This document shows, piece by piece, positions 54,524 to 62,300 of a stretch of 64,000 nucleotides of DNA. Every line of letters starts with the position of its first letter. Within the stretch, counting starts at the first letter, position 1. The translations under genes were made by a program, and so were the position numbers. The stretch is from NCBI RefSeq assembly GCF_900114915.1, contig NZ_FOUS01000023.1:1-64000 (forward strand), written 5' to 3'. Source of the DNA: Bradyrhizobium sp. Rc3b (lineage in GTDB: Bacteria > Pseudomonadota > Alphaproteobacteria > Rhizobiales > Xanthobacteraceae). Below the pieces are notes generated by a model. That model did not search any database. It was not told where the DNA came from and saw nothing but the letters and a program-made list of their open reading frames with translations.

Positions 54524-55183
54524 ATGGCTGCTTCTCCTTCGCGCCGGCTCAGAGAAAAAATCCTGGACGCCCGAGCAGTAGGCGCATTCGTTTCGAGGGC
54601 GGCTATGGGCGCGCCGTGCGAGCCGCCTCGCTTCGTCTCGGTGCGAAGCTCTCTCGATCGAGGCGCCAGGCGGATCTCGACAAACCTTAGTATGCACGTT
54701 TCATCCGTTTCCATATTGGTGGTTTACCCGCGTACACTTGAGAGCGCTTTCAGCCGCGTTCTAGTGTCGCGCAATCGGCAGGCGCTGATTGCGGATGCCA
54801 AGTATTCAGGCGAGTCTCTAAATGGCTCGCCGGTCCACCGCATTCAGGGCGCGTCGAAGATGCAGAACCAGTTTGATCTGATGCCACTCGGATGGGCCAT
54901 AGATGACGCCCGACGCATCGAGGGCCTGCCCTCAGAGGTCAGAACGTCGACAGTGATGCTAGACGGAGGCGGAAAGCTCCGTGGAGCAGACAGGGTGTGG
55001 CTAGTCCAATCGCCTCGTCGGCATCTTCCGGGATATCTCGCGCAGGGCATTGGCCGGATGACGGGTGGAACCATGCGAACGCTTCGTCGCGAGCGAAGGC
55101 GCACGGCGGGGTGCAGGCGAGGAGTGACACGCTCGGACACGTCATGGCAATTCATCAGTATTGATCAGCAGTTCGGCGACTAG
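54524..55183 (+). CDS. NodY/NodK-type protein preceding nodA
   Basis: A 219-residue open frame from ATG 54524, between the nod box and nodA. Bradyrhizobia carry a poorly conserved gene here, called nodY in B. japonicum and nodK in B. elkanii; I cannot tell by eye which this is. The sequence is Arg- and Ser-rich, with no signal peptide and no known domain. Segments such as ALIADAKYSGESLNGSPVHR and FDLMPLGWAIDDARRIEGLP look protein-like. The frame is open upstream to 54431, but that part lies in the nod box and would be untranslated. Its role in nodulation is unknown even in model strains; the tail after about residue 170 may be non-conserved. Confidence 0.6.
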   Translation: MAASPSRRLREKILDARAVGAFVSRAAMGAPCEPPRFVSVRSSLDRGARRISTNLSMHVSSVSILVVYPRTLESAFSRVLVSRNRQALIADAKYSGESLNGSPVHRIQGASKMQNQFDLMPLGWAIDDARRIEGLPSEVRTSTVMLDGGGKLRGADRVWLVQSPRRHLPGYLAQGIGRMTGGTMRTLRRERRRTAGCRRGVTRSDTSWQFISIDQQFGD

Positions 55184-55237
55184 CGAGCTCACGTGACCAT
55201 CTCCGCTCAGGATTCCATTCGCGCAAGGAAGCTTTCC

Positions 55238-55870
55238 ATGAACATTGCCGTATCCCAGACTGGGGAAACTCCTTCTGCACGCGCTCAAGTGCGGTGGAGT
55301 CGTCGCTGGGAAAGCGAATTGCAGCTTGCCGATCATGCCGAACTCGCCGAGTTCTTCCGCAAGAGTTACGGGCCGACCGGTGCGTTCAATGCGCAGCCAT
55401 TTGAGGGCAACCGAAGTTGGGCCGGTGCAAGACCTGAGGTCCGCGTAATCGGTTATGACGCGCGCGGGATAGCTGCTCACCTCGGGCTACTACGCCGCTT
55501 CATCAATGTTGGTGGGGTCGATCTTCTCGTCGGCGAACTGGGGTTATACGCGGTGCGTCCGGATCTTGAAGGCCTGGGAATCAGCCATGCAATGCGCGTG
55601 ATGTATCCCATGCTGGAGGAGCTGGGGATTCCATTCGGCTTTGGCACGGTTCGGCCCGCGCTTGCGAAACACATGACCCGACTGGTCGGAAGGCAGGGGC
55701 TCGCAACCCTCATGTCTGGCATTCGCGTCCGCTCCACGCATCCGGATGTCTATCCCAATTTGCCGCCGATCCGGATCGAAGACGTGATCGTAGTGGTCTT
55801 CCCGGTTGGACGCTCGATAAGCGAGTGGCCGGCCGGGACGATCATCGATCGGAACGGGCCTGAGTTGTGA
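55238..55870 (+). CDS. nodA: Nod factor N-acyltransferase NodA
   Basis: A 210-residue NodA. ATG 55238 follows AAGGAAG and starts with MNIAVSQTGE; an upstream frame to 55193 adds 15 residues not found in the family. The body shows RWSRRWESELQLADHAELAE, FFRKSYGPTGAFNAQPFEGN and RPDLEGLGISHAMRVMYPML, and the end SEWPAGTIIDRNGPEL is the conserved C-terminus. The enzyme transfers a fatty acyl chain to the free amino group made by NodB on the chitin oligomer. It overlaps nodB by four bases (GTGA). Confidence 0.97.
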   Translation: MNIAVSQTGETPSARAQVRWSRRWESELQLADHAELAEFFRKSYGPTGAFNAQPFEGNRSWAGARPEVRVIGYDARGIAAHLGLLRRFINVGGVDLLVGELGLYAVRPDLEGLGISHAMRVMYPMLEELGIPFGFGTVRPALAKHMTRLVGRQGLATLMSGIRVRSTHPDVYPNLPPIRIEDVIVVVFPVGRSISEWPAGTIIDRNGPEL

Positions 55871-56526
55871 AAGAGCGTTTCCCCCTATCTGCTGTCCGTT
55901 GCGACTACGCTGACGTGAGCGGAAGTCGCCCCGTCTATTTGACCTTTGACGATGGGCCAAATCCATTTTGCACGCCAGAGGTGCTCGATGTGCTGGCGCA
56001 ATATCGGATTCCGGCGACGTTCTTCGTGATCGGCACGTACGCGGCCGAACAACCTGAACTCATTCGACGAATGATCGCGGAAGGGCACGAGGTTGCGAAC
56101 CACACGATGACGCATCCGGATCTATCCAGGTGCGGACCAGCGGAGGTCCGCGAGGAAGTTCTGGCGGCGAGCGAGGCGATCCGTTCGGCGTGCCCGCAGG
56201 CCTCACCCAGGCACATGCGAGCACCTTACGGCATGTGGACACAAGAGGTGCTTGCTGTGTCAGCGGGCGCTGGCCTCACAGCTGTGCACTGGTCGGTCGA
56301 TCCGAGAGATTGGTCCCGCCCCGGGGTCGATAGAATTGTGAATACAGTACTGGCGACCGTTCGCCCGGGTTCAATTGTGCTCCTGCACGACGGATATCCT
56401 CCTGATGAGGAGCGACCGTGCACTGATGCCACGCTGCGTGATCAGACCACGATCGCGCTGTCACATCTGATCCCGGCACTACAACGGCGCGGGTTTGTAA
56501 TCCGTCCGCTCCCTCAACTTCATTGA
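55867..56526 (+). CDS. nodB: Chitooligosaccharide deacetylase NodB
   Basis: A 219-residue polysaccharide deacetylase. The catalytic motif TFDDGPN gives Asp28 and Asp29, and the zinc-binding HTMTH gives His79 and His83. Further motifs are MRAPYGMW and the C-terminal VLLHDGY. It removes the N-acetyl group from the non-reducing sugar of the chitin oligomer. It starts at GTG 55867 overlapping the nodA stop, so the two are translationally coupled. nodC follows after 12 bases. Confidence 0.97.
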   Translation: MKERFPLSAVRCDYADVSGSRPVYLTFDDGPNPFCTPEVLDVLAQYRIPATFFVIGTYAAEQPELIRRMIAEGHEVANHTMTHPDLSRCGPAEVREEVLAASEAIRSACPQASPRHMRAPYGMWTQEVLAVSAGAGLTAVHWSVDPRDWSRPGVDRIVNTVLATVRPGSIVLLHDGYPPDEERPCTDATLRDQTTIALSHLIPALQRRGFVIRPLPQLH

Positions 56527-56538
56527 AAAAAACACCCT

Positions 56539-57906
56539 ATGGACTTGCTCACTACAACCAGTGCTGTCGCTGTTTCGTCTTATGCGCTGCTCTCGACGAT
56601 CTACAAGAGCGCGCAAGCGCTTTATGCCCAACCTGCGATTAACCCACCGCTGCAGGACAACCTGGGACGATCGGAGAGCCTTCCCAGTGTAGACGTCATC
56701 GTGCCTTGCTTCAACGAGGATCCAATCACGCTCGCCCAATGTCTGGAGTCCCTTGCGGGTCAAGACTATACCGGAAAGCTGCAGGTGTATGTGGTCGACG
56801 ACGGATCTGCAAATCGCAACGTTGTCGCGCCAGTACACAAACTCTATGCGAGCGATCCGAGGTTCAGCATCATCTTGCTGGCAAACAACGTTGGAAAGCG
56901 CAAGGCGCAGATCGCCGCAATACGCAGCTCCTCCGGTGACCTGGTCCTCAACGTCGACTCGGATACGATACTTGCCGCTGACGTTGTCGCGAAGCTTGTA
57001 TTGAAGATGCACGACCCGCAAGTCGGTGCGGCCATGGGGCAGTTGATAGCGAGCAACCGCAGCCAAACTTGGCTGACCAGGCTGATCGATATGGAATACT
57101 GGTTGGCATGCAACGAGGAGCGCGCGGCGCAGGCGCGCTTCGGCGCCGTCATGTGCTGCTGCGGCCCATGTGCCATGTATCGTCGCTCCGCGCTCGCCTT
57201 GCTTCTTGATCAGTACGAGGCGCAGTTCTTTCGTGGGAAGCCGAGCGATTTCGGCGAGGATCGCCATCTAACGATCCTCATGCTCAAGGCCGGATTTCGG
57301 ACCGAATACGTCTCGGACGCGATCGCAGCAACAGTCGTCCCGGACCGCCTTGGGCCATATCTACGTCAGCAACTCCGCTGGGCGCGCAGTACCTTCCGGG
57401 ACACGTTCCTTGCATTACGCCTGCTGCCAGAGCTCGATGGCTATCTGACGCTAGACGTTATCGGGCAAAATCTCGGCCCGTTGCTTCTCGCCCTGTCATC
57501 ACTGGCTGCGCTCGCACAGCTCCTAATTGTCGGATCTGTGCCCTGGTGGACGGGATTGACGATTGCGGCAATGACAATAGTCCGGTGCAGTGTGGCAGCC
57601 CTTCGTGCTCGCGAACTGCGGTTTCTTGGCTTCTCCCTCCACACACCGATCAATATCTTTCTCTTACTTCCCTTGAAGGCCTATGCGCTTTGTACATTGA
57701 GCAACAGCGACTGGCTATCGCGCAAGCTCGCCAATGTGCCGACCGAAGGGGAAAAGCAGTCTGTCATCCTGCACCCGAGCGCCGGACGAAGTGCTGCAAG
57801 TAAATGGGGAATGCCTGGAACAGTTCATCAAGCGGGGCTTTCGCACCCGGAATCGAGCCTGACCGCAACGAAGAGTGGTCGCGACCGCTCGAGTGCCTGC
57901 AAGTAG
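56539..57906 (+). CDS. nodC: N-acetylglucosaminyltransferase NodC
   Basis: A 455-residue membrane chitin-oligosaccharide synthase, slightly shorter than the roughly 485 residues of B. japonicum NodC. The GT2 motifs are DD at 87-88, DSD at 140-142, the EDRH stretch near 240 and QQLRW at 277-281. A membrane segment lies at the N-terminus and two or three near 310-400. It polymerises UDP-GlcNAc into the Nod factor backbone. The C-terminal 50 residues differ in tone and overlap the longer, unused frame of nodS. The stop is five bases before the nodS start. Confidence 0.97.
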   Translation: MDLLTTTSAVAVSSYALLSTIYKSAQALYAQPAINPPLQDNLGRSESLPSVDVIVPCFNEDPITLAQCLESLAGQDYTGKLQVYVVDDGSANRNVVAPVHKLYASDPRFSIILLANNVGKRKAQIAAIRSSSGDLVLNVDSDTILAADVVAKLVLKMHDPQVGAAMGQLIASNRSQTWLTRLIDMEYWLACNEERAAQARFGAVMCCCGPCAMYRRSALALLLDQYEAQFFRGKPSDFGEDRHLTILMLKAGFRTEYVSDAIAATVVPDRLGPYLRQQLRWARSTFRDTFLALRLLPELDGYLTLDVIGQNLGPLLLALSSLAALAQLLIVGSVPWWTGLTIAAMTIVRCSVAALRARELRFLGFSLHTPINIFLLLPLKAYALCTLSNSDWLSRKLANVPTEGEKQSVILHPSAGRSAASKWGMPGTVHQAGLSHPESSLTATKSGRDRSSACK

Positions 57907-57911
57907 GCGAT

Positions 57912-58547
57912 ATGCTCATGATCCCGGACGCAAACCATCAGTTATTAGAGCGAGAGTTGACTGCCGACGATCCATGGCGCCTCGACAGTAGCTCTTTCGA
58001 GCAGGAGCGATACGCGCAAATGCTCCGGATGTCTCGTTGCAATGGAGATGTTGCGCGTGCCCTCGAAGTGGGGTGTGCGGCCGGTGCATTCACCAACATG
58101 TTGGCACCGCTATGCGAGCGACTCACTGTGGTCGATGTCATGCCGCAGGCCATCGATCGAGCGCGACTACGAACCAGAAAGTGGCCGCATATCACCTGGG
58201 TGACCTGTGACATTCAGCGGTTCTCGACCACTGAGAAGTTCGATTTGATTGTCGTGGCCGAGGTTCTTTACTACCTCAAGGACATTGTGGAGATGCATGC
58301 GGCTATCCGTAACCTGGTGAGTATGCTTGCGCCAAATGGAGCTCTGATTTTCGGGTCCGCGCGTGATGCCACATGTCAACGATGGGGTCATGCTGCTGGT
58401 GCCGAAACGGTGATCGCTCTCTTTACCGAGAGCCTGTCGGAGCTCGAGCGTCTGCACTGCCACACCGAGTCAGTCAACGAAGACTGCTTGATCGTCCGGT
58501 TCCGGAAGCCGGGTCACTCGTCAGAAAAATCTAACGTCGGTCGCTAG
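57912..58547 (+). CDS. nodS: Nod factor N-methyltransferase NodS
   Basis: A 211-residue SAM-dependent methyltransferase. From ATG 57912 the protein begins with the NodS pattern MLMIPDANHQ, then LLERELTADDPWRLDSSSFE. Motif I is LEVGCAAGAF (51-60), and FDLIVVAEVLYYLKD is motif IV. It methylates the free amine at the non-reducing end. The frame is open back to 57804 inside nodC, but those 36 codons are not NodS-like. It sits between nodC and nodU with short gaps. Confidence 0.95.
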   Translation: MLMIPDANHQLLERELTADDPWRLDSSSFEQERYAQMLRMSRCNGDVARALEVGCAAGAFTNMLAPLCERLTVVDVMPQAIDRARLRTRKWPHITWVTCDIQRFSTTEKFDLIVVAEVLYYLKDIVEMHAAIRNLVSMLAPNGALIFGSARDATCQRWGHAAGAETVIALFTESLSELERLHCHTESVNEDCLIVRFRKPGHSSEKSNVGR

Positions 58548-58560
58548 ACCAGGGGATCGT

Positions 58561-60270
58561 ATGCGCATCTGCGGCATCAAGTTAACACATGACGGGGCAA
58601 TTGCTGTCGTCGAGGACGGGCGGCTTGTGTTTTGCACCGAGCAAGAGAAACGCGGCAACAGTCCGCGCTATCAATCCGTCGAGGATCTCGATGCGGTCGT
58701 GCACGCCTTGGCGGAGCATGGGTTGGAGCCGCGGGATATCGATCAGTTCGTCATCGACGGCTGGGATGGGGAGATTGAGTCGCAGTTCCAGCTCCTAAGT
58801 GGAGCTATGCCGATCGCGCTGAAAGGGGCGCCATATGTCGAGCGCCGTGCTGAGGGCCTTCTTGATTCCGTCGACGGCTTTGGCCTCATCCTCGGAGGCA
58901 AGGCCTTCTCATATAAGAGCTACCCGCACGTCACGGGCCACGTCGCGTCAGCATATAGCACCAGTCCTTTTGCCAGCGCGAAGAAACCCGCGTTCTGTCT
59001 GGTATGGGACGGCTGCATCTTTCCACGTCTTTACTATGTAGAACCTCGCGGGGCACGGCTTATTGCATCGCTATTTCCGATGATCGGCCATGCCTATGCT
59101 GCCGCGGGCCTTCACTTCGGCCCTTACAAGCAGCCGAACCACTCCAGTTGGGATTTGGGCATCGCCGGCAAGCTGATGGCTTACATCGCGCTTGGCTCTG
59201 TCGACGAAAGCATCGTGGCAGTTTTTCAGGAGCTCTATGAAAAGCGCTTCGCTGCTGAGACCGAGCTGGCTCGTCAGTACCGCGCTGACATCAACAATGC
59301 GGAATCGTCTCTCGCAGCTTTGCACGACTTTTTCGAGGCAAGCGCACTGCGCCTGACGGCCAAGCGAGCGGAGGACGTGCTTGCGTCCTTTCATGTGTTC
59401 GTGGAACGTCTACTCGTCAAAGAAATGGCGATGGTCCTGCTGCGACACTCGTCGCTTCCGGGAGCGCGAAATCTATGCATCGCCGGAGGTTGCGGGCTCA
59501 ATATCAAGTGGAACAGCGCGCTTCGTGCGACGGGATTGTTCGATGATGTCTGGGTGCCGCCGTTTCCGAATGACAGCGGCTCCGCAATCGGCGCCGCTTG
59601 CGGTGCGATGGCGGCGCAAAATGGCTTCGGGCCGTTAGAATGGTCAGTCTACAGTGGTCCGCCCCTGCAGGACAGCGAGCTTCCGTCGGACTGGGAGGCC
59701 GCGCCGTGCAGTCTACGTGAACTTGCGGCGATTCTCGCCGACAACAAGCCGATCATCTTCCTTTCCGGCCGCGCCGAGCTTGGGCCGCGTGCGTTGGGCG
59801 GCAGAAGCATTCTTGCAGCCCCGAGCTCCCCGGCAATGAAAGATCATCTGAACGACATCAAGCGTCGCGAGCACTTTCGACCGGTGGCGCCGATTTGTCT
59901 GGAGGATCGGGCGCCGGAGATCTTCAGCCCAGGCACGCCAGATCCTTACATGCTGTTCGATCACCAGACCCGGGCGGAATGGCGCGACAAGATCCCCGCT
60001 GTGGTCCATCTTGACGGCTCGGCGCGCCTGCAGACAATCTCCCGCACCTCTCCGCACCAAATCGCCGCGCTTCTCGTCGAGTTTGAGCAACTCACGGACA
60101 TTCCGCTGCTCTGCAACACGAGCGCCAACCTCCACGGACGCGGATTCTTCCCGGATGCTGCGGCGGCCTGCCAGTGGGGGCGCGTCGAACATGTGTGGTG
60201 CGACGGCGTGCTATGGACCAAAATGGCCGTCAAGAAGCTATCGTCTGCGGAACGACTTCTGTCAGCCTAG
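58561..60270 (+). CDS. nodU: Nod factor O-carbamoyltransferase NodU
   Basis: A 569-residue carbamoyltransferase of the NodU/TobZ family. It starts MRICGIKLTHDGAIAVVEDG, which is the Kae1-like nucleotide domain, with GHVASAY and a CIAGGCGLNIKWN motif. The C-terminal domain has ELGPRALGGRSIL and the LLCNTSANLHGRGFF stretch. It adds a 6-O-carbamoyl group to the non-reducing sugar using carbamoyl phosphate. It follows nodS after 13 bases and is separated from nodI by a single base. Confidence 0.96.
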   Translation: MRICGIKLTHDGAIAVVEDGRLVFCTEQEKRGNSPRYQSVEDLDAVVHALAEHGLEPRDIDQFVIDGWDGEIESQFQLLSGAMPIALKGAPYVERRAEGLLDSVDGFGLILGGKAFSYKSYPHVTGHVASAYSTSPFASAKKPAFCLVWDGCIFPRLYYVEPRGARLIASLFPMIGHAYAAAGLHFGPYKQPNHSSWDLGIAGKLMAYIALGSVDESIVAVFQELYEKRFAAETELARQYRADINNAESSLAALHDFFEASALRLTAKRAEDVLASFHVFVERLLVKEMAMVLLRHSSLPGARNLCIAGGCGLNIKWNSALRATGLFDDVWVPPFPNDSGSAIGAACGAMAAQNGFGPLEWSVYSGPPLQDSELPSDWEAAPCSLRELAAILADNKPIIFLSGRAELGPRALGGRSILAAPSSPAMKDHLNDIKRREHFRPVAPICLEDRAPEIFSPGTPDPYMLFDHQTRAEWRDKIPAVVHLDGSARLQTISRTSPHQIAALLVEFEQLTDIPLLCNTSANLHGRGFFPDAAAACQWGRVEHVWCDGVLWTKMAVKKLSSAERLLSA

Positions 60271-60271
60271 G

Positions 60272-61192
60272 ATGAACATGTCCACGGTAGCGATAGACCT
60301 TGCAGGCGTGAAAAAGTCATTTGGCGACAAGGTCATCGTCAATGAATTGTCGTTCTCGGTTGCGCGCGGAGAATGCTTTGGCCTGCTTGGGCCAAATGGA
60401 GCTGGCAAGAGTACGGTTGCGCGTATGCTCCTCGGCATGATTTCGCCGGACGCAGGCAAGATTACGGTCCTCAATGAGCCTGTACCTTCCCGCGCTCGTG
60501 TGGCGCGTGTGCGCATCGGCGTGGTGCCACAGTTCGATAACCTTGAACTTGAGTTCACCGTGCGAGAGAATCTGCTTGTGTTTGGCCGCTATTTCGGCAT
60601 GAGCGCTCGCAAGATCGAGGCGATCGCGCCCTCGCTGCTCGAGTTTGCGCGCCTCGAAAGCAAGGCGGACGTGCGCGTCTCCGAGTTGTCCGGTGGCATG
60701 AAGCGGCGGCTGACGCTGGCGCGTGCCCTGATTAATGATCCACATCTACTCGTGATGGACGAGCCGACGACTGGTCTGGATCCGCATGCACGCCACCTGA
60801 TTTGGGAACGCCTGCGGCTACTGCTTGCACGTGGCAAGACGATTTTCTTGACCACTCACTTCATGGAAGAGGCCGAACGACTGTGCGATCGGCTGTGCGT
60901 GCTGGAGAGTGGATGCAAGATCGCCGAAGGCAAGCCCGACGCCTTGATCGACGAGCATATCGGCAGCAACGTCATTGAAATCTATGGGGGGGATCCACAT
61001 CAGCTCTGCGAGCTGGTCAGGCCGTATGCTCGGCACATCGAAGTGAGTGGAGAGACTCTCTTCTGTTATGCGCCACATCCGGAGCAGGTACGCGTGAAAC
61101 TGCGAGGGCAAGCGGGCCTTCGTATTCTGCAGCGCCCGCCGAATCTCGAAGACGTGTTTCTGCGGCTCACCGGGCGCGAGATGGAGAAGTGA
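60272..61192 (+). CDS. nodI: Nod factor export ATPase NodI
   Basis: A 306-residue ABC ATPase, exactly the usual NodI length when started at ATG 60272 (MNMSTVAIDLAGVKKSFGDK); an ATG two codons later is also possible. Walker A GPNGAGKST is at 40-48, the signature is ELSGGMKRRLTLARAL, Walker B LLVMDEPTTGLDP and the switch region FLTTHFMEEAERL. It powers NodJ in moving lipo-chitooligosaccharides across the inner membrane. The longer frame from 60011 lies within nodU and is not used. Confidence 0.96.
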   Translation: MNMSTVAIDLAGVKKSFGDKVIVNELSFSVARGECFGLLGPNGAGKSTVARMLLGMISPDAGKITVLNEPVPSRARVARVRIGVVPQFDNLELEFTVRENLLVFGRYFGMSARKIEAIAPSLLEFARLESKADVRVSELSGGMKRRLTLARALINDPHLLVMDEPTTGLDPHARHLIWERLRLLLARGKTIFLTTHFMEEAERLCDRLCVLESGCKIAEGKPDALIDEHIGSNVIEIYGGDPHQLCELVRPYARHIEVSGETLFCYAPHPEQVRVKLRGQAGLRILQRPPNLEDVFLRLTGREMEK

Positions 61193-61195
61193 GCG

Positions 61196-61984
61196 ATGGG
61201 TGAAAGCTATGCGGCGATAATGCCCGCTAACGCGTACAACTGGATCGCGGTGTGGCGTCGGAACTTTCTAGCATGGAAGAAAGCCGCACCTGCATCGATT
61301 CTCGGCAACCTCGCAGATCCTATAACCAATCTGCTTGGCCTCGGCTTTGGCCTTGGGCTTATTGTAGGGCGCGTTGACGGGACGTCGTACATCGCGTTTC
61401 TGGCGGCGGGCATGGTCGCGACCAGCGCCATGACGTCTGCGACCTTTGAAACCATGTATGCAGCCTTTGCGCGCATGGATGCAAAGCGCACCTGGGAAGC
61501 GATTCTCTCTACTCAGCTGACGCTTGGCGATATCGTTCTCGGTGAACTGGTGTGGGCAGCCAGTAAGTCCGTTTTGGCGGGAACAGCGATCGGGATCGTC
61601 ACTGCCACGCTGGGTTATGCATCCTGGCCATCCATTTTGTATGCGATGCCAACGATCGCCCTTACTGGCCTTGTCTTCGCCAGCCTGGCGATGGTCGTCA
61701 TATCTCTTGCGCCAAGTTACGATTACTTCGTGTTTTACCAGACACTTTTCCTCAGTCCTATGGTGTTTCTGTGTGGCGCGGTCTTTCCGATGAGCCAATT
61801 GCCTGGCTCATTTCAGCACTTCGCCGGCTTGTTGCCGCTCGCACATTCGGTCGATCTTATTCGCCCGGCGATGCTTGAGCGTGGCGCCGACAGTGTTGCC
61901 CTCCACGTAGGCGCGCTTTGCGTTTACGCGGTATTGCCCTTTTTCGTGTCGACAGCACTGTTTCGGCGCCGCCTGCTGCGTTGA
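61196..61984 (+). CDS. nodJ: Nod factor export permease NodJ
   Basis: A 262-residue ABC-2-type membrane protein with six hydrophobic segments. It opens NWIAVWRRNFLAWKKAAPAS and has DPITNLLGLGFGLGLIVGRV, FLAAGMVATSAMTSATFETM and the ABC-2 signature region FLCGAVFPMSQLPGSFQHFA. It forms the transmembrane channel for NodI. ATG 61196 is three bases after the nodI stop. Confidence 0.96.
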   Translation: MGESYAAIMPANAYNWIAVWRRNFLAWKKAAPASILGNLADPITNLLGLGFGLGLIVGRVDGTSYIAFLAAGMVATSAMTSATFETMYAAFARMDAKRTWEAILSTQLTLGDIVLGELVWAASKSVLAGTAIGIVTATLGYASWPSILYAMPTIALTGLVFASLAMVVISLAPSYDYFVFYQTLFLSPMVFLCGAVFPMSQLPGSFQHFAGLLPLAHSVDLIRPAMLERGADSVALHVGALCVYAVLPFFVSTALFRRRLLR

Positions 61985-61994
61985 CGTGAGTTGA

Positions 61995-62243
61995 GCGATC
62001 ACGGAGAAAGTCAAATCGAGGCAGGGTCACGATGCTTTCCGCGGTAGCTCGGGAAGAACTGGTCTGTCACAGGAGTTGCTGAATGCCCTTAGAGCGCCGC
62101 GATCGAGCCAGGTTTACGGCCGCCTGTTCAGCCGATTGTTGCGGACGCCAGCACCGTTAATTTCTGAGCGCCTGTCGCTAGCCGCCGAGACGTACTTGAA
62201 GATCCTGGTTATGCCATCTGGCCGTGCAGCCGACGGAGCGTGA
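61995..62243 (+). other. Open frame without ATG in the nolM position
   Basis: Between nodJ and nolO an 82-codon frame is open from 61995 to the stop at 62241-62243. It reads RGSSGRTGLSQELLNALRAP, then QVYGRLFSRLLRTPAPLISE, then RLSLAAETYLKILVMPSG. The composition is protein-like, but there is no ATG before codon 70 or so, so only a TTG/GTG-type start or none would serve. B. japonicum has a small gene, nolM, here. This could be a degraded or misread equivalent; I cannot confirm homology. Confidence 0.35.
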
Positions 62244-62300
62244 CTGTACAGATAGGGGAACGGCAGTTGACGTTCCCGTCATCACCGAATGGAGAATGAG

